From positions 1 through 64,000 of the forward strand of contig JAJYYO010000017.1 of assembly GCA_021800795.1 (NCBI GenBank): 64,000 bases of DNA. The letters run 5' to 3'. Numbering within the stretch: position 1 is the first letter of the stretch; every line of letters begins with the position of its first letter. This document shows, piece after piece, positions 27,630 through 36,494 of this stretch. The notes beneath the pieces were generated by a model. It did no database searches and was not told where the DNA came from. It was given only the letters and a program-made list of their open reading frames with translations. The stretch comes from Pseudomonadota bacterium. GTDB lineage: Bacteria; Pseudomonadota; Gammaproteobacteria; Burkholderiales; Gallionellaceae. The position numbers were made by a program, and so were the translations under genes.

Positions 27630-27652
27630 ATTGTTTATTTTATGTACATCTT
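27630..27652 (-). promoter_or_regulatory. Candidate NsrR operator upstream of ncgA
   Basis: The 23 bases match 16 of 22 defined positions of the palindromic NsrR consensus AAGATGYATTT-N-AAATRCATCTT; the half nearer the upstream side, ATGTACATCTT, matches 9 of 11. It ends 14 bases before the ncgA start. NsrR represses the nirK cluster of Nitrosomonas, so a site here would be expected, but the match is only moderate. Confidence 0.4.
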
Positions 27653-27805
27653 TATTGGCAAATAATATGCCATATAACTCAATGGTATACAATCAACCTG
27701 CGACAATCTGCCGCAGGTGAACTTTATTTCATGTCATAGATACATGTCAAGTACATTTTTACATGCGCATGAAATTCCCTGCACGCAGACACAGATACGG
27801 GACAG

Positions 27806-27828
27806 AAAAAACCCGGATACAATCCGGG
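27806..27828 (-). terminator. Terminator-like hairpin downstream of ompW
   Basis: CCCGGAT and ATCCGGG form a seven-bp stem at 27812-27828. On the minus strand it is followed by six T. It lies about 290 bases past the ompW stop, with a gene remnant between. Confidence 0.65.
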
Positions 27829-27838
27829 CATAAGCAAG

Positions 27839-28040
27839 CGTCTGTATTCTTTCGGCGTGGCTGACCGCCAAGGTGACCGGTCTGTATCTCGTTCTGGGAT
27901 TTGTTGCATTGCATGAACGATGGAACAAAACTGTACGTTTTGTTGCCTGGCTGGCTGCGCAGGCCGTATTTGCCTGCATCGTGCTGGTGGCCATCACGCA
28001 CAATCCGCTGCCGTGGCAGCAGACCGTTCAGTCCGAGTCA
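27839..28040 (+). pseudogene. 3' remnant of a SirB-family membrane protein gene
   Basis: The frame reads SAWLTAKVTGLYLVLGFVALHERWNKTVRFVAWLAAQAVFACIVLVAITHNPL in pieces, which matches the C-terminal two helices of SirB (a four-helix membrane protein of about 125 residues). No start or N-terminal half is present. The rest of the 27617-28113 gap has no gene. Confidence 0.55.
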
Positions 28041-28113
28041 ATCGGGCTGCCGATCGGGTGTGGCTCGCCGTTCAGGACTAACGAACCACACCCGAAAGAA
28101 ATTCGCCCGACTG

Positions 28114-28728
28114 TTAGAACTTCCAGCCGAGACCTACACCGAGCAGGAGCGGGTTGAGCTTCAAACTGGTCAGGGGGCCGCCCGCAGTTCTTAAATCATT
28201 ATTGATATAGAGCTTTTTGATGTCGACGTTGAAGGTCATGCTGGAGGTGAGCGGAATATCGAAACCGGCCTGCAGCGCGCCTCCCCAACTGCTGCTGGAA
28301 CCGGTGATGGCACCACCGCTCAAGGAATAGCTGGAGAAATTCGTATAGTTGATACCCGCGCCGACATAGGGCCTGAAGGATGGGCTATCGGGCAGGAAGT
28401 GGTACTGTACGGTCAGGGTCGGCGGCAGCGCCTTGAGCGATCCGATAGGTGTCGCCCCGAGATTAACATTCACCTTCTGTGGATAGGTGAGAATCAGCTC
28501 GGTAGCGATATTTTTGGTGAAGAAATAACTTAAATCCACTTCCGGGATCGTTTTGTTTTGCGCAGCGAGTCCTGCCACGCTTGAACTGTTGTCCCAGTTA
28601 AGATGCACTGCCCTCACCCGCACCATCATGTCGCCAGGGTTGTCTCCCGACATGCCTGCATCTGCAAATGCGCTCGCGGAAAGCAGCATCGCGCAGGAAG
28701 CTGCACCTAGTAAATTAAATTTATTCAT
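28114..28728 (-). CDS. ompW: Outer membrane protein OmpW
   Basis: OmpW forms a small eight-stranded barrel with a hydrophobic channel. The protein has a signal peptide (MNKFNLLGAASCAMLLSASAFA), the DMMVRVRAVHL first strand, the IPEVDLSYFFTKNIATELILTYP motif, PPTLTVQYHF, and a terminal aromatic residue (GLGWKF). The ATG at 28728 gives the normal signal peptide; the open frame upstream is not coding. A perfect FNR box lies 86 bases upstream. In E. coli ompW is also regulated by FNR. Confidence 0.94.
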   Translation of the reverse strand: MNKFNLLGAASCAMLLSASAFADAGMSGDNPGDMMVRVRAVHLNWDNSSSVAGLAAQNKTIPEVDLSYFFTKNIATELILTYPQKVNVNLGATPIGSLKALPPTLTVQYHFLPDSPSFRPYVGAGINYTNFSSYSLSGGAITGSSSSWGGALQAGFDIPLTSSMTFNVDIKKLYINNDLRTAGGPLTSLKLNPLLLGVGLGWKF

Positions 28729-28786
28729 CTTTAATATCCCCGTTTTTGTAAATTTAAGAATGCCGCTATATAGTTGCAGCAAAGAC

Positions 28787-28827
28787 ATTTTATATAAAAG
28801 GGTGATTTTCAATTTGATCTGGATCAA
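28787..28827 (-). promoter_or_regulatory. FNR box and -10 element of ompW
   Basis: TTGATCTGGATCAA at 28814-28827 matches the FNR consensus TTGAT-N4-ATCAA at all ten positions. On the minus strand a TAAAAT hexamer (28792-28787) is centred 31 bases downstream, which puts the FNR site near -41, the class II activator position. The window also encodes a cysteine-type FNR at 50743. Confidence 0.85.
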
Positions 28828-28985
28828 ATACATGAGATGAGGCAATGAAGAAGCGAATTCCGGTGAAGTCAGCCCGCCTGCCGATATTGCCTTGCTAAAA
28901 ACTCGTTTTACAGTAAGCTGGGCAGCTTGACCCGGTTGCCTAAGCAGGTACCGGTCATTTCACAAAACGACAACGAAGGATGTAC

Positions 28986-29261
28986 ATGAATACCGAAAAC
29001 CTATCGAAAGAGCAACGGATTCTGCGCGCGATGCGCAAAGTCCTGGCCAACATCGTCAAAGACACCACGACCAAGCCCGGCATGCCCCACCCGCTGTCGG
29101 ACAGCACGATACAGGACATACGGGAATGTTTTGGCGTAATATCCGAGCGTGAGGCGGAACTGGTAGATGCGCTGGGGCTTAACAGGAATGAAAAGCCGTA
29201 TTACACGGATCAGCCGCAAAAAACCAACGTCATTGACTTTCACAGACCGGAAGAAAACTGA
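28986..29261 (+). CDS. Small conserved hypothetical protein
   Basis: The 91-residue soluble protein begins MNTENLSKEQRILRAMRKVLANIVKDTT and ends with a disordered tail. No family is recognised. The ATG at 28986 is chosen because GAAGG lies at a proper distance; an ATG at 28980 is also in frame. It converges on the next hypothetical gene with a six-base gap. Its good ribosome site and regular amphipathic helices support it being real. Confidence 0.7.
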   Translation: MNTENLSKEQRILRAMRKVLANIVKDTTTKPGMPHPLSDSTIQDIRECFGVISEREAELVDALGLNRNEKPYYTDQPQKTNVIDFHRPEEN

Positions 29262-29267
29262 ATCGGG

Positions 29268-30305
29268 CTATAACAGCAGGCTTTCCTCGGACAGCTGTGT
29301 TTCCAGCGCGGTCACGCCTTCCTGCCGGTAAACGGAGAGCATGTCTTGCGCCATTTTCAGCCAGTGTATTTTTCCCTGCTGCACAGCTTGATTCAGCGGT
29401 TCGGGACGTCCCGTGTCCTGCCATTCACGCTGTGCCGATAGCATCAGCGGAAACAGCGCGCGGCGCATGCCCTCCAGATTGACGAAATAAAAATGCAGCG
29501 AACTGATGGCCTGATTGCCGATCAATCCAGGCAGGGTAGACAGGCAATCGGCCAGATGATCGCGCACCGCACGCGCAATGAGTTCCACCCGGCGGGAAGT
29601 GTTCTCGGACAGCATGCGCTCCCATGCATCGCCTAACAGCTCGCCTGCAAGGCCCTCACCCAGTTCATGCAATATCATGGCTTCGCTTTCGGTATCCGCC
29701 ATGATCTCAAGCGCCTCATCCGGGTTGTTCTCGAAGTCATAACAGGAAAAGGCGTTGGACGGCAACTTCTCGCGACTGTTCCAGCGCCATTCCTCGTATT
29801 TTTCCCAGATCATCCGCTTGACCGCTTCGCGCCGCAAATAGATGGTTCGCTTCTGCAATGCAGCTGGCGGCGCAATCATGTCGCGCGCATATTCACAGCC
29901 GGAAACCAGGATGGTGTAACCGTTGCGCAATTCCTTCTTCAGCAACTGCCCGAGAAAGAAATGCGGCTTATTGAAACGCCCGTAGCCTGCGCTGTAAACA
30001 TAACCCTGCGGTATCAGCACGCCATTGATGTCATCGATAGCGAAGGGGTCCTTCTCTTCATCGCCGATGCGCAGCGCCGCATAGGGTAAGGCTTCGACGG
30101 CATCCCAGTGCAGCTCGCGTTCGATGAGCCAACTGCCCAAATCACTTTTTGGCGGGTTCTGCGAATACGGAATGTCATGCTCCCACCGGTAATACTGGCG
30201 CATTTCCAGCAGATAAATGCACATCGTCATGTTGCGCGCATGACGCGCATCGGTGATATCGCAGTTGTTCTGAATATCGGCGACCAGTCGGTGAAAATTC
30301 CGCAT
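29268..30305 (-). CDS. Conserved hypothetical protein, soluble
   Basis: The 345-residue cytoplasmic protein has no motif I can assign. Its N-terminus (MRNFHRLVADIQNNCDITDARHARNMTMCIYLLEMRQYYRWE) and a later SGCEYARDM region look conserved, with aromatic and acidic residues in excess. GGGGGAG precedes the ATG at 30305, which is therefore preferred over 30329. It is on the same strand as the RND operon but separated from its end by 69 bases. No function is proposed. Confidence 0.75.
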   Translation of the reverse strand: MRNFHRLVADIQNNCDITDARHARNMTMCIYLLEMRQYYRWEHDIPYSQNPPKSDLGSWLIERELHWDAVEALPYAALRIGDEEKDPFAIDDINGVLIPQGYVYSAGYGRFNKPHFFLGQLLKKELRNGYTILVSGCEYARDMIAPPAALQKRTIYLRREAVKRMIWEKYEEWRWNSREKLPSNAFSCYDFENNPDEALEIMADTESEAMILHELGEGLAGELLGDAWERMLSENTSRRVELIARAVRDHLADCLSTLPGLIGNQAISSLHFYFVNLEGMRRALFPLMLSAQREWQDTGRPEPLNQAVQQGKIHWLKMAQDMLSVYRQEGVTALETQLSEESLLL

Positions 30306-30374
30306 GACTCCCCCGCATAATGTTGGCATCGAGCCTGATTCTAAGTCCGAACCCGCGGGGTTGCCAAATGATGA

Positions 30375-33300
30375 CTATGTTGCGCTGCGGGTTTCTCCCC
30401 TTTTCCACAGGAAGTACAACAGCGGAATCACCAGCAAGGTCAGCGCGGTAGAAGCGAAAGTGCCGAAAATCAGCGATACCGCCAGCCCCCCGAACACAGG
30501 GTCGGTCACCATGATCGCCGAGCCCAGTATGATCGCCAGCGCGGTCAGCAAGATCGGCCTGAAGCGGATCGCACCCGCTTCGATCACCGCGTCCACAACG
30601 CTGTAGCCGCGCGCCTCGTATTCGATGATGAAATCGATCAGCAGCAGGGAATTTCTCACCACGATGCCTGCCAGCGCAATCACACCTATCATGGAGGTCG
30701 CGGTAAACGCCTGATTCATCAGCCAGTGCCCGGGGAACACTCCGACCAGCGTGAGCGGAATCGCACCCATTACGATCAGCGGAATCACAAATGACTTGTA
30801 ATAGCCGACCAGCACCAGATAGATCAGCACCAGCGCCACGATGAACGCACTGCCCAGATCGCGGAACACGTCCAGCGTAAGCCGCATCTCGCCGCCCCAC
30901 AGGATTTGATAACCTGTCATATCCTTGGGTTGCGCATCGTTGAAACCCAGATTAGCCGTGGTGAAATGCGTGCCACCCACCGTCTTGTTGTCGAGCATTT
31001 TATCGAGCGCAAGCACGGCATAAACAGGGCTGGAACGCAGCAATTCTGCGCCGACCGTCACCACCGGATGCTGATCCCGGTCGTAAACAGGCTGGGCAGC
31101 GACCACGCGACGCAAGGTGGCAATCGATGACAGCGGCACCTGCCGGCCCATCGCATTGACCACCTGAAGCGAAAGCACCTGCCCCGGCGACTGTCGCTCC
31201 GAACGCGGCAGACGCACGATCATGTTGATCGGCTCCCTCGCCTCTTCGACATGCAATGAACCGATGGAGAATCCGCTGACATAATCGTGTATCAGCTTGG
31301 CAACCTGCGCAGGCGCAATGCCGGCAAGCGCCGCTTTCTCGGCATCGACATGAACCTCATAACTGTCCACCGCTGCCGTCACCGAATTATCCGCATTGAT
31401 GATGCCATAGACCCGGTTAAAATCATCGTTGACGACGGCTGCCGCCTCGCGCAATTTGTTGTAGTCCGGGCCATACAGTTCCGCCAGAATCTGCGCCTGC
31501 ACCGGCGGGCCGGGCGGCGTCTCGTAGAGCTTGATTCTGGTATCCGGATAACGCTTCCTCAATGGCGTCAGCGCCGCATCCAGATTCGAGACAATCTCAT
31601 GCGAGCTTGCCGAACGCTCGTGTTTATCGACCAGATTGACGCGTATCTGCGCAAGATTGCTGCCGCGCTTCAGAATATCGCCGCGCACCAATGCGGCAAA
31701 ATCCACCGTCGCTGCCACACCCAGAAAGGTCTGGTAATCAACCACATACTTTTCCTCTGCGAGCACCCCCCCCACGGCGCGTGCGACTTCATCGGTGCGT
31801 GCCAGCGCCGTGCCTGCCGGGGTGTCGACTTCGAGCAGGAAGGTGTTGGTGTTGTCATTCGGCAGCATTTTCAGCTCCACGCCCATTGTACTTAACGCCC
31901 CGTTCATGCCGGAGGGGCGGATAAACTGCCATAACGGTTGCAGCATAGCCAGCGCGAGCAGCAGCACCACGATCAAGAAAAGCCAGTTGCGGCGGCGGCT
32001 TTCGTTAAGCAGCGGCGTAATCACGCGGACGTAGGCGCGATGCAGCGAGTCCTTTGGACGCGCATCCTGTTCTTCCAGCGTGGGCGTCTTCTCCATCTCT
32101 GCCAGGGCACGTCCCTTGAGCATGCGGTAGGCCGCCCACGGCACCACCATATAGGCGATCAGCAGGGACGCGATCATTGCGACCGGCACGTTGAACGGGA
32201 TAGGCTGCATGAAAGGCCCCATCATGCCGGTGACGAACGCCATCGGAATGAAGGCCAGAATGACCGCTATCGTGGCCACATTGGTCGGATTGCCGATTTC
32301 ATTGGTGGCCAGCACCAGCGCTTCCTTGAAATTCGCAGCCCCCCCGTGATGCAGGTGACGGTGGATGTTTTCCACCACCACGATGGCGGCATCCACCAGC
32401 AGGCCGAGAGAGAGGATCAGCGCAAACAGCGTGATCCTGTTCATGGTCTGACCCGCGATCAGCCCCACCGTCAGCACCACGAACAGGATCAGCGGCACCG
32501 TCAGGGTAACAATGGCCGCTTCCCGCCAGCCCAGAAAGAAAAGCAGCACCACAACCACCGAGCCTATCGCTATTCCCAGATGCTCGACCAGCGTATTCAC
32601 CGCATCGTTGGCCTTCGCTCCGTCGTCGCGGGTCACCGTGACGCTGATGCCTTCCGGAATGGCTTCCCGTTTGAGCAGTTCGAGCTTGGCAAGCACTGCA
32701 TTGGCTACCACCACGGCATTGGTGCCGGCTTTTTTGGCAATCGCGATGGTCACGGCCGGCGCATCGCCTCTGAACGCAGGATGCAGCTTTGCGGGTCCGA
32801 AAGCGAAGTGTGAAGAGGCATCCACTTCAGCCGGGCCGTCCTCTATGTTCGCCACGTCCTTGAGAAAAACAGGACGGCCTCCGGGCGCGCCCAGCACAAT
32901 ATCGCCCACGTCGCGGACGCTGCTCAGAAAACCATTGAAGCGCAGCGGTATGTTCTTGTTGTTATCGACCAGTTCTCCCGCCGGCAGCGACATATTGGCG
33001 GCGCCCAGCATGCGATCCACCTGATCGAGAGAGAGGCCCGACGCCGAAAGCTTCTGAGCATCAATAGCGATGTTGACGGCGCGCGGACGCCCACCCGCGA
33101 TTTCCGTGAAAGACACGCCGGGAATATTGCGCAGCTGTTCCAGCACACGCTCGGCGACGTAGCGCAACTCGTAGTCGCCGGCTTTAGTCGATGCCAGCGT
33201 CAGCGTCATGATCGGCACATCGTCCACATTGATGGGCTTGACGATGGGCTGCATCGCACCCGACGGCATGCGATCCATGTTCTGCATCAGCTGATTGTAT

Positions 33301-33653
33301 AACTTGACCAGGCTTTTTTCCTGATCCTGACCGACATCGAACTGCACGGTCACCACGCCATAGTCATTCACCGCATAACCGAAGGTATGCTTGACGCCTG
33401 CCTGCGCATTCATGATCGCCTCAAGCGGCTTGACGATCATGTTTTCCACTTCGTCGGCAGTGGCGCCCGGTTTGGCAACGATAATATTCGCCGCCGGCAC
33501 CACGATCTGCGGGTTGTATTCGCGCGGCGTCACCATCACCGCAACCAGACCCACCAGCGTGATGGCCAGCATGATCATCGCGGTAATCTTCGATTGCAAA
33601 AAGGTCTTCGCCAGACGGCCTGCAATATTCATAGGCTGATTCGACTCGCTCAT
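30375..33653 (-). CDS. RND efflux pump, inner-membrane permease
   Basis: The 1092-residue protein has the AcrB/CzcA layout: TM1 at about 20-40, two large periplasmic regions, TM2-6 and TM8-12. The TM4 segment LILSLGLLVDAAIVVVENIHRHLH contains the proton-relay acidic residues. It lacks the Met-rich path of CusA, so the substrate is not predictable; it may be an organic toxicant or another metal. Its start overlaps the adaptor stop by four bases, and it is the last gene of a three-gene operon. Confidence 0.92.
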   Translation of the reverse strand: MSESNQPMNIAGRLAKTFLQSKITAMIMLAITLVGLVAVMVTPREYNPQIVVPAANIIVAKPGATADEVENMIVKPLEAIMNAQAGVKHTFGYAVNDYGVVTVQFDVGQDQEKSLVKLYNQLMQNMDRMPSGAMQPIVKPINVDDVPIMTLTLASTKAGDYELRYVAERVLEQLRNIPGVSFTEIAGGRPRAVNIAIDAQKLSASGLSLDQVDRMLGAANMSLPAGELVDNNKNIPLRFNGFLSSVRDVGDIVLGAPGGRPVFLKDVANIEDGPAEVDASSHFAFGPAKLHPAFRGDAPAVTIAIAKKAGTNAVVVANAVLAKLELLKREAIPEGISVTVTRDDGAKANDAVNTLVEHLGIAIGSVVVVLLFFLGWREAAIVTLTVPLILFVVLTVGLIAGQTMNRITLFALILSLGLLVDAAIVVVENIHRHLHHGGAANFKEALVLATNEIGNPTNVATIAVILAFIPMAFVTGMMGPFMQPIPFNVPVAMIASLLIAYMVVPWAAYRMLKGRALAEMEKTPTLEEQDARPKDSLHRAYVRVITPLLNESRRRNWLFLIVVLLLALAMLQPLWQFIRPSGMNGALSTMGVELKMLPNDNTNTFLLEVDTPAGTALARTDEVARAVGGVLAEEKYVVDYQTFLGVAATVDFAALVRGDILKRGSNLAQIRVNLVDKHERSASSHEIVSNLDAALTPLRKRYPDTRIKLYETPPGPPVQAQILAELYGPDYNKLREAAAVVNDDFNRVYGIINADNSVTAAVDSYEVHVDAEKAALAGIAPAQVAKLIHDYVSGFSIGSLHVEEAREPINMIVRLPRSERQSPGQVLSLQVVNAMGRQVPLSSIATLRRVVAAQPVYDRDQHPVVTVGAELLRSSPVYAVLALDKMLDNKTVGGTHFTTANLGFNDAQPKDMTGYQILWGGEMRLTLDVFRDLGSAFIVALVLIYLVLVGYYKSFVIPLIVMGAIPLTLVGVFPGHWLMNQAFTATSMIGVIALAGIVVRNSLLLIDFIIEYEARGYSVVDAVIEAGAIRFRPILLTALAIILGSAIMVTDPVFGGLAVSLIFGTFASTALTLLVIPLLYFLWKRGETRSAT

Positions 33654-34714
33654 CGGGCTTGGCTTCCGGTCAGATTTACCCTGTCACCCGAATCGAGTTC
33701 GCCTGTATTGCCGACTACAATTTTTTCTCCCGGACTGAGTCCCGCCTCTACCGCGACCACGCCGCCCAAGTCGCTCCCTGTTCTGACCATGCGGTAACCG
33801 GCGATACCCTTCCCATCCACCACAAACACGCCCGTAATGCCTGCGCGCTGCAAAATCGCCGATTTCGGCACACTGATTCCCTGACGGCTGCCCACATCAA
33901 AGCGTACACGGGCGAACGCGCCGCTGGTCAAGCCCTTTGCGCCCGGCACGACCAGCTTCACCAGATGGGTATGCGACATGGCATCGGCTGCCGGAACCAG
34001 ACGCGTGATGTTAGCGGCATACACTTGTCCCGCAATCTCCACCGCCGCACTGCCAGCCAATTTAAGGTGAGCATAAGTCTCATCGCTCACGGCAGTCTGA
34101 ATCACCAGCTTCTGTAGATTTTCCAGCACCAGCACCGGCCTGCCAGGTGCTGCAAGATCTCCCCTGGAGGCCATCTTTTGCGTCACCACACCATCGATGG
34201 GGGCGCGCACCTGGGCATAACGCAACTGCGACTCAGCCGTATCCAGCCCTGCGCGAGCGGCGCGGGCCTGGCTCTGCGCAATGCTGTACTGCAATTTGAT
34301 TTTGTCGTATTGCAACTTGGGAATGGATTCGTCCCTGTACAAATTGGAAAAACGCTCGAAGTCGGACTTGGCATCAAGCAGCGCGGCTTCCGCCTGGGAG
34401 AGACCCGCGCGCGCCTGAACCACTTGTCCTTCGATGTCGGCAGGATCGATGGTAAAAAGCAGTTGCCCCGCTTTCACGGCATCCCCTTCACGCACTGCAA
34501 TATCGCGGATGTAACCCATCAAACGCGAGGCAACCTGAACTTGCTGTTCCGAGACCACAGCTCCCGGTGTCGCATCAGACACGGGGATTGCACTCATAGT
34601 CACCGTCAATGTCGGGGCATCTACAGTTTTCACCTTAGCCTCGGCAGCCTGCTCGTGAGACTGACAGCCAGCCAGCAAAAACAGCAGCGCCAGACTGATC
34701 GCGGATAACTTCAT
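33650..34714 (-). CDS. RND efflux periplasmic adaptor lipoprotein
   Basis: The 354-residue membrane-fusion protein starts MKLSAISLALLFLLAGCQS, a lipoprotein signal with lipobox LAGC. Barrel-sandwich halves flank a coiled-coil hairpin (about residues 95-160), then a beta-barrel. The ATG at 34714 is preferred because AGGGAGAAGA precedes it; an ATG at 34735 overlaps the previous stop. It bridges the permease and the TolC-like channel encoded on either side. Confidence 0.92.
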   Translation of the reverse strand: MKLSAISLALLFLLAGCQSHEQAAEAKVKTVDAPTLTVTMSAIPVSDATPGAVVSEQQVQVASRLMGYIRDIAVREGDAVKAGQLLFTIDPADIEGQVVQARAGLSQAEAALLDAKSDFERFSNLYRDESIPKLQYDKIKLQYSIAQSQARAARAGLDTAESQLRYAQVRAPIDGVVTQKMASRGDLAAPGRPVLVLENLQKLVIQTAVSDETYAHLKLAGSAAVEIAGQVYAANITRLVPAADAMSHTHLVKLVVPGAKGLTSGAFARVRFDVGSRQGISVPKSAILQRAGITGVFVVDGKGIAGYRMVRTGSDLGGVVAVEAGLSPGEKIVVGNTGELDSGDRVNLTGSQAR

Positions 34715-34731
34715 CGTTCTTCTCCCTACAT

Positions 34732-36105
34732 TCATAACTGATCACCATCGAGTTTTCCTACCGCAAGGCGCAACGCCGAACGTTGCACGGTCAACTGATA
34801 AAGCGCCGCTACTTGATCCGCACGCGCCTTATCCAGTTGTGCCTGCACTGCCAGCACTTCGACCATGGTGGTGACACCGTTCTCGTAACGTTTGGCGACC
34901 AGACGCTGCGCTTCCTCTGCCTGCGCTACCGCAGCCACGCGCGCATTGACTCTGGACTCCGCCTCAATCGCCCCGCGCCATGCATCAACCACCTGAAAGC
35001 GCACACCCTCTTCAGCCTCTTTAAGTCTCACCTGCAAGACGACACGAGCCGCCTCCGCGCGCCCAACGGCGCCGCTTGTCACGCCGAAATCCAGCAACTG
35101 CCAGGAAACCACGCCGCCCACCGTATAAGAAGACGCTGACGCCTGCAGCGTCGGGGCGTTCCATTCCTGTCTGACCATCGCGTTAAAATGTGGATAATAG
35201 TCGGCACGCGCCACCTTCACCCCCGCGCTGGCCGCGCCCAGTTGACTGCGCATCGCAAGGATACCCGGATTGGCTTCGACCGCGTCGCGTTGCAGCTTTG
35301 AGACTTCACCGCCCAGCGCTTCAGGCATAAAATCAGGCCCGATTTCAAGCTTCTCGTCCAGCGACAGGCCCAGCAGCAGATGCAACTGATCCAGCGCGGC
35401 GGCTTCTGCCCGTCTGGCTTCTTCAAGCTTGACCTTGACATCGGCAAGATTTACCTGGGCAAACAGCAAGTCGCTCCTCACGACCACCCCCTCGCGCATC
35501 AAACTCCGGGTGATCTTGACGTAAGCCTCAGCTGCCGCCTGCGCCTGCTCCGCCACTTTGACGTAGCCCCGTGCGGTGTGTACGCCCTGATAAGCCTGTA
35601 TGACGCGAAAAATCACCTGCTGGCGCGCGGCCAGGTCGCCTGCCTGAGCCGCCCTGACATAGGCGTGCGCCTGATCGACATAACCCGAAATCAGACCGCC
35701 GTTGTACAGGGGAATTTGCAGTTCCAGCCGGCTATTGTAGTTGGTGACCGCGCCGGGATAATTAAGATTGGTCGGTGCGACATTGAGCGCCCCGGGATTA
35801 AACTGCCCGGCGCCAAAATCATTGAAGGTCGCGTTACGCTGCGCGAGTTTGAGGCCGAACGCGTTCAACGCATCGTTGGTACGCGTACCCGTGATGGACG
35901 CCGTGAGCTTGGGCAAACGCCCGCCCTGCGCCTGCGTCAAGGCAGCTTGCGCCTGTGCCAGTTGCGCCGTGCTTGCCAGAATATCAGGATTTTGTCCGAG
36001 CGCAATGTTGACGCATTGCTGCAAGTCCGCTCCAAAACTGACCGATGCCCACAACAGCAGCGCACCTGCCACTAAGCCGGGGCGTGCTACATTCAACAAA
36101 GCCAT
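34732..36105 (-). CDS. TolC-family outer membrane efflux protein
   Basis: The 457-residue protein has a signal peptide ending SFGA and two OEP repeats rich in Ala, Gln and Leu coiled coils, typical of TolC channels. It is the first gene of the operon, with ACGGAGACAAAGG before the ATG, and overlaps the adaptor frame. The order channel, adaptor, permease is complete, so the system can work without outside parts. Confidence 0.92.
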   Translation of the reverse strand: MALLNVARPGLVAGALLLWASVSFGADLQQCVNIALGQNPDILASTAQLAQAQAALTQAQGGRLPKLTASITGTRTNDALNAFGLKLAQRNATFNDFGAGQFNPGALNVAPTNLNYPGAVTNYNSRLELQIPLYNGGLISGYVDQAHAYVRAAQAGDLAARQQVIFRVIQAYQGVHTARGYVKVAEQAQAAAEAYVKITRSLMREGVVVRSDLLFAQVNLADVKVKLEEARRAEAAALDQLHLLLGLSLDEKLEIGPDFMPEALGGEVSKLQRDAVEANPGILAMRSQLGAASAGVKVARADYYPHFNAMVRQEWNAPTLQASASSYTVGGVVSWQLLDFGVTSGAVGRAEAARVVLQVRLKEAEEGVRFQVVDAWRGAIEAESRVNARVAAVAQAEEAQRLVAKRYENGVTTMVEVLAVQAQLDKARADQVAALYQLTVQRSALRLAVGKLDGDQL

Positions 36106-36153
36106 CCTTTGTCTCCGTTCATAAAGTCACTCGCAATTAAAAAACTTCGCGCA

Positions 36154-36177
36154 TTATATTAGATAATTCTAATATTA
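36154..36177. promoter_or_regulatory. Palindromic operator candidate upstream of the RND operon
   Basis: The core ATTAGATAATTCTAAT (36158-36173) is a perfect inverted repeat, and the flanks extend it to 10-bp arms with one mismatch each. It begins 49 bases upstream of the TolC-like gene start, where a repressor of the operon would bind. AT-rich dyads of this size are typical of ArsR- or TetR-type operators. No regulator gene is adjacent. Confidence 0.55.
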
Positions 36178-36240
36178 CAATGGGCGTTTTCGTTTTTCTG
36201 ATAATTGCTAACAGGCTACACGGATCAGCCGCACTTTACT

Positions 36241-36490
36241 GTGAAACTCGCGCAGCGATTCGTTTGCCTGGCTTCGCCCCCCTCGCTGCGCTCTCCCCTC
36301 CGGGAGATAACCAGCGACTTGGCTGCCGTCTTCTGGCAACTTAGTCGAATGGCTAGTTGTTCCATCAGGATTGAGGTGAGGGAGAGCGCAGCGAGGGTGC
36401 CCGGGCATGGCAAGTTTTCGAGTTATTGCCCATATGGGCAATATCCCTGCGAGAATCTTTTGCATCACCAGGGGTGGCATCTTCGCCATA
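36241..36490. repeat. Long copy of the dispersed repeat, ending at the gpsA stop
   Basis: The copy holds nested palindromes: the end motif CTCGCGCAGCGATTCGTTTG at 36247-36266, a perfect 17-bp inverted repeat (CCTCGCTGCGCTCTCCC at 36281-36297 with its complement at 36380-36396), and TTGCCCATATGGGCAA at 36426-36441. The outer parts match the copy at 25719-25874. No gene lies between the RND promoter and the gpsA stop. Confidence 0.8.
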
Positions 36491-36494
36491 CACA

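Noticed and set aside
27700-27780. Second FNR-like site upstream of ncgA (around TTGACATGTATCTA on the minus strand)
   Set aside because: Only about seven of ten consensus positions match and the position is not at an activator distance from any clear promoter.
28729-28845. N-terminal extension of OmpW
   Set aside because: It overlaps the FNR box and promoter, and the signal peptide begins at 28728.
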